Assembly (NCBI RefSeq): GCF_027497255.1
Contig: NZ_CP114903.1
Span: forward strand, 186,001 to 250,000
DNA: 64,000 nucleotides
Direction of reading: 5' to 3'
Source of the DNA: Micromonospora sp. WMMD882
GTDB lineage: Bacteria; Actinomycetota; Actinomycetes; Mycobacteriales; Micromonosporaceae
A program made the translations under genes and the position numbers. Positions 11,825-19,135 of this stretch are shown piece after piece. Numbering within the stretch: position 1 is the stretch's first letter; each line of letters starts with the position of its first letter. The notes below the pieces were generated by a model, which did no database searches, was not told the DNA's origin, and was given only the letters and a program-made list of their open reading frames with translations.

Positions 11825-12745
11825 TCAGGGGGTGGGGGCGGCGGGTGGTGGGCGTAGCCGTTTGAGGGTGGCGATGTCCGCGTCGTGCCCGACGTGCTTC
11901 TCGGTGGGGGTCTCCACCACCACCGGCACCCCCGCGGTGGCCGGGTGGGTCATCAGCTCGGCGAACGCCGGCTCGCCGATGGTCCCCTTGCCGACGTTCT
12001 CGTGGCGGTCCCGGGTCGAGCCGCACAGGTCCTTCGAGTCGTTGGCGTGCACCAGCCGCAGCCGGCCCGGCCCGACCGTCGCCACCAGCGTGTCCAGCGT
12101 GGCGGTCAGTCCGCCCTCGGCGGCCAGGTCGTGCCCGGCCGCCCAGGCGTGGCAGGTGTCGAAGCACACCCCGAGCCGGGGGTGCCCGTCCACCGCGTCC
12201 AGGTACGGCCCGAGGTGTTCCATCCGGGACGCCAGCGAGCGCCCTCCGCCGGCGGTCGGCTCGACCAGCAGCATCGGCCCGTCGGCGGCGTCGGTCGCGT
12301 CCAGCAACGGCAGCAGCGCCTCGCGTACCTGTCGGCGGGCGGCGGCGTCGTGTGCCGCGTCCACCGAGCTGCCGGCGTGGAACACCACCCCGCGTGCCCC
12401 GATCGCCCGGCCCCGCCGCAGCGCGTGCGCCAGGGTCCGCACCGAGTGCGCCACCGTCGCCGGGGTGGGGGAGCCCAGGTTGACCAGCAGCGCCGCGTGA
12501 ACGTAGACCAGGATGCCCCGGGCCTGGCAACCCTCGACGAACAGCGCGTCCTGGGCCGGGTCACCGGGCGGCAGCGCCCAGCCCCGCGAGTTGGAGACGT
12601 AGACCTGCACCACCTCGGCGCCGGTCGCGTCCGCGTACGGCAGGGCCGCCTTCGCCAGCCCGCCGCCGGTGGGGGTGTGCGCGCCGACCGGTCGGCGCGC
12701 CGGCCCGACCGGCGCCCCCGACCCGTCGTCCGGCCTGGTCGGCAC
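11825..12745 (-). CDS. nfo: Endonuclease IV (AP endonuclease)
   Basis: 306-aa AP endonuclease family 2 protein, a TIM barrel that nicks DNA at abasic sites with three zinc ions. Metal-binding motifs appear in order: VGAHTPTGGG, FHAGSSVD, LLVEPTAGGG (usually VENTAG), CFDTCHAWAAGHD, LVHANDSK, RHENVGKGTIG and VVVETP. Pro replaces the usual Asn in the VEPT motif; the metal-binding Glu is kept. The GTG start at 12745 abuts the stop codon of the kinase gene (12746-12748), so the two are one transcription unit. It acts in base excision repair in the cytoplasm. Confidence 0.88.
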   Translation of the reverse strand: MPTRPDDGSGAPVGPARRPVGAHTPTGGGLAKAALPYADATGAEVVQVYVSNSRGWALPPGDPAQDALFVEGCQARGILVYVHAALLVNLGSPTPATVAHSVRTLAHALRRGRAIGARGVVFHAGSSVDAAHDAAARRQVREALLPLLDATDAADGPMLLVEPTAGGGRSLASRMEHLGPYLDAVDGHPRLGVCFDTCHAWAAGHDLAAEGGLTATLDTLVATVGPGRLRLVHANDSKDLCGSTRDRHENVGKGTIGEPAFAELMTHPATAGVPVVVETPTEKHVGHDADIATLKRLRPPPAAPTP

Positions 12746-14734
12746 CTAGAAGCACCCGATGGTGACCGGGGTGCCCGGGGGCACCTGCGCGTTCTCGGGC
12801 GGGTTCTGGAACCGGACCACGCCGTTCGGGTTGAACTGCACCACCACCGGGAAGCCCTGGCCCTCCAGCGCCTGTTTGCCCTGCGGGCAGGGCAGGTCGA
12901 CGACCCGGGGCACGGTCACCGGCGCGGGACCCTTGCTGATCTCCAGCTTGACCTCGGCGCCCTTCTCCACGCCGGAGCCGTCGGCGGGGGACTGGCCGAT
13001 CACCTCGTCCTTGGGTTTGTCCGAGTCCCGGTACGTCTCCACCGGGGTGAGGCCGAGCTCCTGGAGGCTGCCGCGCGCCTCGTTGACGTTCCTGCCGACC
13101 AGGTTCGGCACGGTGATCGGGGCGCGTCCCCGGCTGAGGATCACGCTGATCTTCGTGCCCGGCTTCACCTCGGCCCCGGGCTTCGGGTCGGTGTCCAGCA
13201 CCACCCCGGTCGGCAGGTTGTCGTCGTAGCGCGCCTTGCCCTTGGCGACCTCCAGACCGGCGTCCCGCAGGTCCGCCTCGGCCAGCTCGAACTCCTTGCC
13301 CACCACGTCCGGCACCGGGAACCGCTCCGGGCCGAGGGAGAGGGTCAGGGTGACCGTGCCGCCCTTGACGATGCGGTCGGCCGAGCGGGGCTCCTGCGCC
13401 ACGACGCTGTCGCGGGGCACCTTCTGGTCGTACCGGGGATCGGCGTAGGTCAGGGCCAGACCGGCCTGGGACGCCCGCGCCTCGGCCTGCGCCCTGGTCA
13501 GGCCGGCCAGCTCCGGGGCGACCGTGTAGCGGCCCACCCCGAACCACCAGCCGCCACCGGCGAGCAGCAGGGCGACCACGACGACGGCCGCGATGACCGC
13601 GAGCCGGCCCTGCGGGGCGGCGGCGAGCTGACCGCGCCACCGGGCCAGCGGACCGTCACCCCCGGGCGCGGCCCGACGCCGACCCGGTCGGTCCGGCTCC
13701 GGCGCCCGGCCCTTCGCCTCCGGCAGCCGGGCCCAGGACGGACGTTCGGCGGGACGGACCGCCGCGACGGCCATGGTCGGCTGGGCGACGGCCGGGGCGG
13801 GGTCGTCGGTGATCCGGCGCAGCACCGCGGTGTGCGCGTTGTCGGCCAGGTCCTCCCGGGCGGTCTGCACCTCGGCGAGCAGCGCGCCGGCGTCGGTCGG
13901 GCGGGCCCCCGGGTCGCGTCGGGTGGCCCGGCCGACCAGTTCGTCCAGCGCCTTCGGCAGGCCGGGCACCAGCGTGGACGGGGCCGGCACGTCCCGGTCG
14001 ACGTGCTGCCAGGCGACGTCGACCGGGCGGTCGCCGTCGTACGGCACCCGACCGGTGAGCATCTCGAACAGGACGATCCCGGCCGAGTAGACGTCCGTTC
14101 GGGGGTCGGCGTGCCCGTCGGTGACCAGCTCCGGCGCGACGTACGCGACGGTGGCCATCAACTGGTTGCCGGGCTCCTCCTCGGCGGCCTCGACGGCGCG
14201 GGCCAGGCCGAAGTCGGCGACCTTCACGACGCTGTCGACCAGGTTCGCCGCGCCGCCGCTGGGCGCCTCGGCGACCAGCACGTTCTCCGGCTTGACGTCC
14301 CGGTGCACCAGGCCGGCCCGGTGCGCGGCCCCGATCGCGGCCAGCATCTGCTCGGCGATAGCCAACGCCTCGTCCGGGTTGAGCCGACGGCGCTCGGCGA
14401 GCACGTCCCGCAGGGTCCGGCCCCGGACGTACTCCATCACCAGGTACGGCAGGCCACGGTGGGTGCCCTGGTCGTAGACCGCCACCACGTTGGGGTGGGT
14501 GAGCCGGGCGATGGTCTTGGCCTCGTCGGTGAACCGCTCGACGAAGCCGGCCAGCCGGGCCCGGAGGTCCGGCGCCTGGGTCGGATGAATGATCTTGACG
14601 GCGACGGTGCGTTCGAGCCGCTCGTCGGTGGCGGTGTACACGGTCGCCATGCCGCCACGGGCCACGCGACCGCGAATGCGGTAGCGCCCGTCGATCAGCG
14701 AGCCCAGCAACGTGTCGGCGACCTGTGTGTCCAT
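12746..14734 (-). CDS. pknL: PASTA-domain Ser/Thr protein kinase, PknL type
   Basis: 662-aa transmembrane kinase. Residues about 18-285 form a Hanks-type domain with G27-G28 in the glycine loop, K47 in VAVKII, catalytic D146 in VHRDVKPEN and the metal motif DFG in VADFGLA. A basic, proline-rich juxtamembrane stretch follows, then a membrane helix (LAVIAAVVVVALLLAGGGWW). Outside are four PASTA repeats (VAPELAGL, VPDVVGKEF, VPNLVGRNV, VPRVVDLP) that in other kinases bind muropeptides or lipid II. The last repeat has a Cys pair that could form a disulphide. A box TAGACT (minus, 14743-14748) lies 8 nt upstream of ATG. The divergent neighbour resembles Rv2175c, a substrate of M. tuberculosis PknL, which supports the PknL assignment. 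Confidence 0.88.
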   Translation of the reverse strand: MDTQVADTLLGSLIDGRYRIRGRVARGGMATVYTATDERLERTVAVKIIHPTQAPDLRARLAGFVERFTDEAKTIARLTHPNVVAVYDQGTHRGLPYLVMEYVRGRTLRDVLAERRRLNPDEALAIAEQMLAAIGAAHRAGLVHRDVKPENVLVAEAPSGGAANLVDSVVKVADFGLARAVEAAEEEPGNQLMATVAYVAPELVTDGHADPRTDVYSAGIVLFEMLTGRVPYDGDRPVDVAWQHVDRDVPAPSTLVPGLPKALDELVGRATRRDPGARPTDAGALLAEVQTAREDLADNAHTAVLRRITDDPAPAVAQPTMAVAAVRPAERPSWARLPEAKGRAPEPDRPGRRRAAPGGDGPLARWRGQLAAAPQGRLAVIAAVVVVALLLAGGGWWFGVGRYTVAPELAGLTRAQAEARASQAGLALTYADPRYDQKVPRDSVVAQEPRSADRIVKGGTVTLTLSLGPERFPVPDVVGKEFELAEADLRDAGLEVAKGKARYDDNLPTGVVLDTDPKPGAEVKPGTKISVILSRGRAPITVPNLVGRNVNEARGSLQELGLTPVETYRDSDKPKDEVIGQSPADGSGVEKGAEVKLEISKGPAPVTVPRVVDLPCPQGKQALEGQGFPVVVQFNPNGVVRFQNPPENAQVPPGTPVTIGCF

Positions 14735-14866
14735 CGGGGGGCAGTCTATGTCTCCTGGAGGCGGCGGCAGAACAGGATGCCACAGCCGGTCCGTCACGTC
14801 ACCCGGGACACCGCTGCCTGGCCTCCCTGTTGGCCGTGACCGGCCGGGACGTGGCAGGGTGATCGG

Positions 14867-15241
14867 GTGAGCGAATCCGCACCCGCCGAGCGGGTCGTGC
14901 CCGGCCCGGTCGACGACGACGCCTGGCTGACCCTCCCCGACGTCGCCGAGCGTCTCGGCCTGTCGATCAGCAAGGTCCACCAGATGATCCGCGACCGGGA
15001 GCTGATCGCGGTCCGCCGCGACGGCGTCCGCCGGATGCCCGTCGACCTGGTCGCCAACAAGACCGTGCTCAAGCACCTGCCGGGTGTGCTCACCCTGCTC
15101 GCCGACGCCGGTTACGACGACGAGGCGGCCCTGCGTTGGCTCTACGAGCCGGACGACACCCTGCCCGGCACCCCCGCCGCGGCCCTCGGCGGCGACCGGG
15201 CCCGGGAGGTCAAACGCCGGGCCCAGGCGCTCGGGTTCTGA
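14867..15241 (+). CDS. Rv2175c-like winged-helix DNA-binding protein
   Basis: 124-aa cytoplasmic protein. WLTLPDVAERLGLSISKVHQMIRDRELIAVRRDGVRRMP (residues about 20-58) is a MerR/excisionase-like winged helix-turn-helix. The C-terminal part LKHLPGVLTLLADAGYDDEAALRWLYEPDD is typical of the Rv2175c family. In M. tuberculosis, PknL phosphorylates Rv2175c and lowers its DNA binding. Here too the gene diverges from a PknL-type kinase, so the same pairing is likely. The box CAGGGT (14855-14860) sits 6 nt before GTG, predicting a leaderless mRNA. The lycopene cyclase genes follow 2 nt after its stop. Its DNA targets are unknown. Confidence 0.85.
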   Translation: MSESAPAERVVPGPVDDDAWLTLPDVAERLGLSISKVHQMIRDRELIAVRRDGVRRMPVDLVANKTVLKHLPGVLTLLADAGYDDEAALRWLYEPDDTLPGTPAAALGGDRAREVKRRAQALGF

Positions 15242-15243
15242 CC

Positions 15244-15690
15244 GTGCGACAGTTCGCCTACCTCGGGGTGCTGCTCGGCTGTCTGGTCTGCGCGCTCTGG
15301 CTGGAGCCGGTGCTGCGGGTCAACGTGCTGCGGCGCTGGCGTCGCCTGCTGCTGACCCTGGCGCCGGTGGTGGTGGTCTTCACGCTCTGGGACGTCGCGG
15401 CGATCGCGGCCGGGCACTGGACCTTCGACCCGGAGCAGACCACCGGCGTGCTCCTCCCCGGTGACCTCCCGCTGGACGAGCTGCTCTTCTTCGTCGTCGT
15501 GCCGTTCTGCGCCATTCTCGGTTTCGAGGCGGTGCGCGCGGTCAACCGCTGGCCGGCGGGCGACGAGCCGCCCGCCGGTCAGGTCGGCCCCGATGCCACC
15601 GGCCCGGCCGGTCCTGCGGCTGCCGCCGGCCCGGCCCGGCCCGACGCCGCCGGTCCCGTCGACGCTTCCGCCCGGGAGCGGGCGGTATGA
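15244..15690 (+). CDS. crtYc: Lycopene cyclase subunit, CrtYc type
   Basis: 148-aa membrane protein with three helices (AYLGVLLGCLVCALWLE, LLLTLAPVVVVFTLWDVAA, LDELLFFVVVPFCAILGF). The motif LPLDELLFFVVVPF is the conserved acidic block of the small heterodimeric lycopene cyclases of Gram-positive bacteria, fused in archaeal and fungal enzymes. The Ala/Gly/Pro-rich tail after about residue 100 is low complexity. GTG at 15244 follows the previous stop by 2 nt, and its own stop overlaps the next start (ATGA). With its partner it should close psi ends of lycopene into rings; whether beta or epsilon cannot be read. Confidence 0.8.
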   Translation: MRQFAYLGVLLGCLVCALWLEPVLRVNVLRRWRRLLLTLAPVVVVFTLWDVAAIAAGHWTFDPEQTTGVLLPGDLPLDELLFFVVVPFCAILGFEAVRAVNRWPAGDEPPAGQVGPDATGPAGPAAAAGPARPDAAGPVDASARERAV

Positions 15691-16067
15691 CGTACACCGC
15701 CGCCGCGTTGCTCGGCGCCGCCTGTGCTCTCCTGGTCGACCTGTTCGTCCTGCGTACCCGGCTGGTGCTGCGCCCGGTCTTCTGGGCCACCTATCCGATC
15801 ATCATCTTCTTCCAGTTGATCTCCAACGGGATCCTCACCGGCCGGGACATCGTCCGGTACGACCCGTCGGCGATCATCGGCGTCCGACTGGCGTACGCGC
15901 CGGTGGAGGATCTGGTCTTCGGGTTCGCGCTGGTGCTGCTGACCCTGTCGGTCTGGGTCTGGCTGGGTCGGCGCGGCGTCCAGCCCACCCCGACCGCCGG
16001 CGAGCACAGCCCGCTGCTCCGCCTGCTGCGCCGCCGCGCCGGACGCGGCAGCAGGGACGCAGGGTAG
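15687..16067 (+). CDS. crtYd: Lycopene cyclase subunit, CrtYd type
   Basis: 126-aa membrane protein, the second half of the split lycopene cyclase. Helices are YTAAALLGAACALLVDLFVL, FWATYPIIIFFQLISNGIL and LVFGFALVLLTLSVWVWLG. The block LAYAPVEDLVFGFALVL supplies the conserved acidic motif of this subunit, and TGRDIVRYD is a family mark. Its ATG overlaps the stop of the first subunit by 4 nt, so the two are translated together and probably form a heterodimer. The basic C-terminus lies in the cytoplasm. The gene ends 10 nt before the convergent polyprenyl synthase. Confidence 0.8.
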   Translation: MTYTAAALLGAACALLVDLFVLRTRLVLRPVFWATYPIIIFFQLISNGILTGRDIVRYDPSAIIGVRLAYAPVEDLVFGFALVLLTLSVWVWLGRRGVQPTPTAGEHSPLLRLLRRRAGRGSRDAG

Positions 16068-16077
16068 GGGCCCGGGG

Positions 16078-17160
16078 TCAGTCGGCGCGGCGGGTGGCGG
16101 CGATGGCCAGGTCGACCAGGGCCTGCCGGGCCTCGGTCTCCAGGTCCGCCGTGGCCAGCGCGGCCAGCGCGGTCTCGGTGAGGCGGGCGATCCGCTCCTC
16201 GGTGCGCGCCAGCGCCCCGCTCGCCGCGATCACCTCGCGGAGCCGCTCGATCCCCGCCTCGTCCAGGTCCGGGGCGCCGAGCAGCCGGCCCACCAGGTCG
16301 CGTCCCACCTCGTCGGCGCCGGCCACCGCCGCCGCCACCAGGTAGGTCCGCTTCCCCTCCCGCAGGTCGTCGCCGGCCGGCTTGCCGGTCTGCTTCGGGT
16401 CGCCGAAGACCCCCAGCACGTCGTCGCGGAGCTGGAACGCCTCGCCCAGCGGCAACCCGTACGCCGAATAGGCCGCCTGGACCTCCGCGGACGCCTCGGC
16501 CAGCGCGGCGCCCAGCAGCAACGGCCGCTCGACGGTGTACTTCGCCGACTTGTACCGGGCCACCTTGCCGGCCCGCTCCAGGGAGGTGTCACCGGTGGCC
16601 TGGGTCAGCACGTCGAGGTACTGCCCGACGGTGACCTCGGTGCGCATCTCGTCGAAGACCGGTCGGGCCCGGGCGACCGTCCGGGCGTCCAGCCCCGCGC
16701 CGTGCAGCAGCTCGTCCGACCAGACCAGGCAGAGGTCGCCGAGCAGGATCGCCGCGGCGTCCCCGAAGCCGTCCGCGTTGCCCGTCCAGCCGGCGGCCCG
16801 GTGCCGGGAGGCGAACCGCCGGTGCACCGCCGGCTCGCCGCGCCGGGTGTCGGAGCGGTCCATCAGGTCGTCGTGGATCAACGCGCTGGCCTGCACGAAC
16901 TCCAGCGCCGCCAGGGTGGCGACGACCTGGTCGGAGTCGACCCCGCCGGCGCCCCGGTAACCCCAGTACGCGAACGCGGGCCGCAGCCGTTTGCCGCCGC
17001 GCAGCACGAACGCCTCCAGCGCCTCGGCGACCGGCGTCAGCGCCTCGTCGACCCCGGTCAACCAGCCGCGCTGGGTGGCGAGGAATCCGGTCAGGGCCTT
17101 GTCGACGCGCTGCCGCAGGTCGGCGCGGTCGACGGGGGAGACGGGCGCGGCGTGGGTCAC
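16078..17160 (-). CDS. crtE: Geranylgeranyl diphosphate synthase-type polyprenyl synthase
   Basis: 360-aa all-helical isoprenyl diphosphate synthase. The first aspartate-rich motif is HDDLMDRSDTRRG with the linked GGKRLRP upstream; the second is FQLRDDVLGVFGD. KSAKYTVERPLLLG is another conserved block. It adds isopentenyl diphosphate to allylic primers. Geranylgeranyl diphosphate is the likely product, given the carotenoid genes around it, but a farnesyl or longer product is possible. It corresponds in position to idsA2 of M. tuberculosis. GTG at 17160 is preceded 6 nt upstream by TAGCGT (minus, 17167-17172), so the mRNA is probably leaderless. Confidence 0.88.
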   Translation of the reverse strand: MTHAAPVSPVDRADLRQRVDKALTGFLATQRGWLTGVDEALTPVAEALEAFVLRGGKRLRPAFAYWGYRGAGGVDSDQVVATLAALEFVQASALIHDDLMDRSDTRRGEPAVHRRFASRHRAAGWTGNADGFGDAAAILLGDLCLVWSDELLHGAGLDARTVARARPVFDEMRTEVTVGQYLDVLTQATGDTSLERAGKVARYKSAKYTVERPLLLGAALAEASAEVQAAYSAYGLPLGEAFQLRDDVLGVFGDPKQTGKPAGDDLREGKRTYLVAAAVAGADEVGRDLVGRLLGAPDLDEAGIERLREVIAASGALARTEERIARLTETALAALATADLETEARQALVDLAIAATRRAD

Positions 17161-17373
17161 GCCACGACGCTAGCGGGTCGGCGGCCCGGACGCCGCACCA
17201 CCTGGGGCGCGGCACGCCGGAACGGACGCCGCGAAACCGGACGGGTCCGGTGGTTCCGGACCACGACGGTCGGTCCCGACGCGCCCCGGCGGCTCGTCCG
17301 GATCTCGACCGGTGTTCCACCGTGCGCACGGCAGCGGGCTGGCGCGGCGGCCACCGGACGGTAGAGTCGGGGA

Positions 17374-18291
17374 GTGGCGCTCGGTCTACCCTCGGTTCTC
17401 CCCCGGTCCCGCCCGTCGATCGGGGAGCTGATCCGTGACCCCCGGCCGACCTTCTCGTTCGAGTTCTTCCCGCCGAAGACAGCGCAGGGCGAGACCCTGC
17501 TCTGGCAGGCCATCCGCGAGCTGGAGTCGCTGCGTCCGTCGTTCGTGTCGATCACCTACGGCGCCGGCGGCACGACCCGGGACACCACCGTGGCGGTGAC
17601 CGAACGGGTCGCCACGGAGACCACCCTGCTGCCGATGGCGCACCTGACCGCGGTCAACCACTCCGTCGCCGAGCTGCGGCACGTGATCGGCCGGCTGGCC
17701 GGCGTGGGGGTGCGCAACGTGCTGGCCGTGCGCGGCGACCCGCCCGGCGACCCCACCGCCGAGTGGGTGCCGCACCCCGAGGGCATCCAGTACGCCGAGG
17801 AGCTGGTCCGGCTGATCCGTGACGCCGGCGACTTCAGCGTCGGGGTGGCCGCCTTCCCGTACCGCCACCCGCGTTCGCCGGACGTCGCCGCCGACACCGC
17901 GCACTTCGTCCGCAAGTGCCGGGCCGGGGCCGACTTCGCGATCACCCAGATGTTCTTCGACGCCGACGAGTACCTCCGCCTGCGGGACCGGGTGGCCGCG
18001 GCGGGCTGCGACACGCCCATCGTGCCCGGGGTGATGCCGGTCACCCAGCTCGCCACCATCGCCCGTTCCGAGCAGCTCTCCGGCGCGCCCTTCCCGGCCG
18101 CGCTGGCCGAGCGGTTCGCGCGGGTCGGCGACGACCCGGAGGCCGTCCGCCGGCTCGGCATCGAGCAGGCCAGCGAGATGTGCCGCCGGCTGCTCGACGA
18201 GGGCGTGCCGGGCATCCACTTCATCACCCTGAACCGGTCCACCGCGACCCGTGAGGTCTGGCAGAACCTCCAGGTCGGCGCGCGGGCGTGA
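17374..18291 (+). CDS. metF: Methylenetetrahydrofolate reductase
   Basis: 305-aa TIM-barrel flavoprotein that reduces 5,10-methylene-THF to 5-methyl-THF for methionine synthesis. Marks are FSFEFFPPKT, FVSITYGAGGTTRDTT, MAHLTAVNHS, NVLAVRGDPPGDP, GVAAFPYRHPRSPD, KCRAGADFAITQMFFDADEY, VPGVMPVT and GIHFITLNRS. The mRNA should be leaderless: TAGAGT (17362-17367) ends 6 nt before GTG at 17374. The M. tuberculosis counterpart in the same place (Rv2172c) is also MetF-like. It stands between the divergent polyprenyl synthase and a phosphatidyltransferase that reads the same way. Confidence 0.92.
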   Translation: MALGLPSVLPRSRPSIGELIRDPRPTFSFEFFPPKTAQGETLLWQAIRELESLRPSFVSITYGAGGTTRDTTVAVTERVATETTLLPMAHLTAVNHSVAELRHVIGRLAGVGVRNVLAVRGDPPGDPTAEWVPHPEGIQYAEELVRLIRDAGDFSVGVAAFPYRHPRSPDVAADTAHFVRKCRAGADFAITQMFFDADEYLRLRDRVAAAGCDTPIVPGVMPVTQLATIARSEQLSGAPFPAALAERFARVGDDPEAVRRLGIEQASEMCRRLLDEGVPGIHFITLNRSTATREVWQNLQVGARA

Positions 18292-18334
18292 GGGCGGCGA
18301 CGCGACACCTGACCCGGCCTCCTACGGTTGATCC

Positions 18335-19024
18335 GTGGTGGGCACACAGCTGAACTGGGACGACTACGCGACCGCCTGGGCCCGGCTGCACGGTGGCTTC
18401 GATCCCCGGGTGGCGGCCCCGGTGGTACGCGGCTGGCTGCGGTTCGCCTACCACGTCGGTTTCGTGCTGGGCCGGCTGCGGGTCGGCCCGACCGCGGTGA
18501 CCGTCGCCGGGGTGCTGCTCTGCTTCTGCGTGCCGCTGCTGGCCACCCGTCCCGGCGACGGCCCGTTCCTCGGCGCGTTCTTCGTCCTGCTCGCCTCGGT
18601 GGCGGACAGCGTGGACGGCGCGGTCGCGGTCGTCACCGGTCGCACCACCCGGCTCGGCTACGTCTACGACTCGGTGGCCGACCGGCTCGGCGAGATCGCC
18701 TGGCTACTGGCGTTCTGGCTGCTGGGAGCGCCGGGCGCGCTGGTGGTGGCCGGCGGGGCGTTGTCCTGGCTGCACGAGTACGTCCGCGCCCGCGCGGTCT
18801 CCGCCGGCATGCGGGAGATCGGCGCGGTCACCGTGGGGGAGCGGCCCACCCGGGTGAGCGTGGCGCTGGTCGGGCTGCTGGTGGCCGGGCTGGCCGGGCT
18901 GATCCGCCCCGAGCTGACCGCCGGCGCCGTCACCCTGGCCACCGCCGTCTGGGTGCTGCTGGCCGGGTTCGGGCTGGGGCAGCTCCTGGCCGCCGTCCGC
19001 CGTGCCCTGCTGCACGCCGACTGA
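18335..19024 (+). CDS. CDP-alcohol phosphatidyltransferase family protein
   Basis: 229-aa integral membrane protein with about six helices. The signature is SVADSVDGAVAVVTGRTTRLGYVYDSVADR. It has the four aspartates (D-x2-D-G and D-x3-D), but the AR dipeptide that normally follows the glycine reads AV, so the usual Arg is missing. Family members move a phosphatidyl or inositol-phosphate group from a CDP-alcohol to a hydroxyl acceptor. The substrate is not deducible and the missing Arg makes activity uncertain. TACGGT (18323-18328) lies 6 nt before GTG, so leaderless. The last 36 bp are duplicated in tandem after the stop codon. Confidence 0.8.
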   Translation: MVGTQLNWDDYATAWARLHGGFDPRVAAPVVRGWLRFAYHVGFVLGRLRVGPTAVTVAGVLLCFCVPLLATRPGDGPFLGAFFVLLASVADSVDGAVAVVTGRTTRLGYVYDSVADRLGEIAWLLAFWLLGAPGALVVAGGALSWLHEYVRARAVSAGMREIGAVTVGERPTRVSVALVGLLVAGLAGLIRPELTAGAVTLATAVWVLLAGFGLGQLLAAVRRALLHAD

Positions 19025-19097
19025 GCCGTCGTCCGCCGTGCCCTGCTGCACGCCGACTGAGCCGCCGTCCGCCGTGCCCTGCTGCGCGCGCCACTGA
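18989..19097 (+). repeat. 36-bp tandem repeat containing a gene's 3' end
   Basis: Three copies (18989-19024, 19025-19060, 19061-19097) each contain ccgccgtgccctgctgc. The first encodes the last 11 residues and stop of the phosphatidyltransferase. The second repeats the same codons and stop in the same frame; the third has diverged at its end by one added base. Confidence 0.88.
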
Positions 19098-19135
19098 GCG
19101 GGCGGCGGCGCGCCAGGGGATCAGCCCGGGCGAGG

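Noticed and set aside
11885-14839. 984-codon + strand frame opposite nfo and the kinase
   Set aside because: Antisense shadow; low-complexity product and no start signal, while the minus strand has two clear enzymes.
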